A stretch of DNA of 10,949 nt from Candidatus Nomurabacteria bacterium. Its GTDB lineage: Bacteria > Patescibacteriota > Minisyncoccia > Phycocordibacterales > SBAW01. The notes under the pieces were generated by a model. It saw nothing but the letters and a program-made list of their open reading frames with translations, did not search any database and was not told the origin of the DNA. Every line of letters starts with the position of its first letter. The stretch's first letter is position 1. Both the position numbers and the translations under genes were made by a program. This document shows, piece after piece, positions 10,716 through 10,949 of this stretch. The stretch is from positions 1 to 10,949 of the forward strand of contig CALQZN010000020.1 in NCBI GenBank assembly GCA_943349675.1. The letters run 5' to 3'.

Positions 10716-10949
10716 GCCCTAGCAGCAATAAACGTCGTAAGGTTGTTTTTGTCGTCCTGTATGGACGCGCCCAAAATGTCGAGTTTGTACAGCTTTGCCG
10801 CTGCACGCGAAGCAATGACTCCAGTAGAGGCTGGGAGCATGCCTTCTGCTAAATCTTTGGCGGCTTTTGCTGTGTCGGGGTACGCACCAACTTTTACCTT
10901 CGGCCACACGCGCTTTAAGTAGCCGCGACATTGTTTGACCGCCTGGTCA
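10712..10949 (-). CDS. pheA: Prephenate dehydratase-like protein, C-terminal 78 aa, open at window edge
   Basis: Prephenate dehydratase converts prephenate to phenylpyruvate for phenylalanine synthesis. The visible minus-strand frame shows the end of the family's catalytic domain: QAVKQCRGYL (usual HPQALAQC), the DTAKAAKDLA segment, GVIASRAAAKLYKLDILGAS, and IQDDKNNLTTFIAARA. The reading ends at a TAG right after this domain, so the regulatory ACT domain of full PheA proteins is missing. At the family's catalytic Thr-Arg-Phe motif the sequence reads Thr-Thr-Phe. Its stop (10714-10712) overlaps the rny TAA, giving a tail-to-tail overlap. The start lies beyond the window. Family membership is good; whether it retains dehydratase activity is open. 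The symbol names the family only. Confidence 0.75.
   Translation of the reverse strand, partial: DQAVKQCRGYLKRVWPKVKVGAYPDTAKAAKDLAEGMLPASTGVIASRAAAKLYKLDILGASIQDDKNNLTTFIAARA

Noticed and set aside
1..10949. CRISPR arrays, tRNA or rRNA genes, insertion sequences
   Set aside because: No regularly spaced repeats, no tRNA-like cloverleaf and no transposase motifs were seen in reading the window.

Overview
The window looks like a chromosome segment of a Candidate Phyla Radiation (Patescibacteria) bacterium, most likely of the Parcubacteria group. This rests on a compact set of plus-strand housekeeping genes with no recognisable Shine-Dalgarno (SD) sequence, a NusA beginning MFDLK with an acidic insert, a trigger factor without its prolyl-isomerase domain, a 50-residue one-helix protein beside it, and a TrmB-type regulator next to clpP. 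The taxonomic call is inference from gene style, not from a marker search.

Layout. 1-200: tail of an upstream unit with a terminator (47-80) and a 47-nt two-part inverted repeat (119-165). 200-520, minus: a 79-residue predicted secreted, Cys-containing protein with its own promoter. 557-3898, plus: nusA, ppa, a 97-nt branched inverted-repeat element, a 50-aa membrane protein and tig. 3919-4538, minus: a 172-aa multi-helix membrane protein with a perfect -35/-10 pair, a strong SD and a terminator. 4570-5251, plus: an AbrB-type antitoxin and Fic/Doc-type toxin pair with a palindromic operator. 5233-7391, minus: an island of four small unrecognised ORFs (122, 63, 101 and 125 aa, in transcription order). 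7405-8954, plus: TrmB-type regulator and clpP. 9147-10715, plus: rny (RNase Y). 10712-10949, minus: the C-terminal end of a prephenate dehydratase-like protein running off the window.

The most interesting part is the minus-strand island at 5233-7391. One strong promoter (7364-7391) appears to drive all four ORFs. Two of them (122 aa and 101 aa) sit in the same cassette: a two-hairpin 5' leader ending in GGGGTTGGAGA, the ORF, and directly after the stop a conserved trailer hairpin with compensatory base changes between its two copies. Between the 122-aa and 63-aa ORFs lies a complete type III hammerhead ribozyme (6765-6816), inside 386 nt of heavily folded non-coding sequence. The distal part of the 122-aa gene is very GC-rich compared with its neighbours, which suggests transfer.

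A window-wide contrast supports two gene populations: all nine plus-strand genes lack an SD, while all six minus-strand genes with visible starts have purine-rich SDs. The housekeeping genes cover transcription elongation and termination (NusA), pyrophosphate removal (Ppa), nascent-chain chaperoning (Tig), proteolysis (ClpP) and mRNA decay (RNase Y). The minus-strand genes look like accessory functions with their own expression signals.
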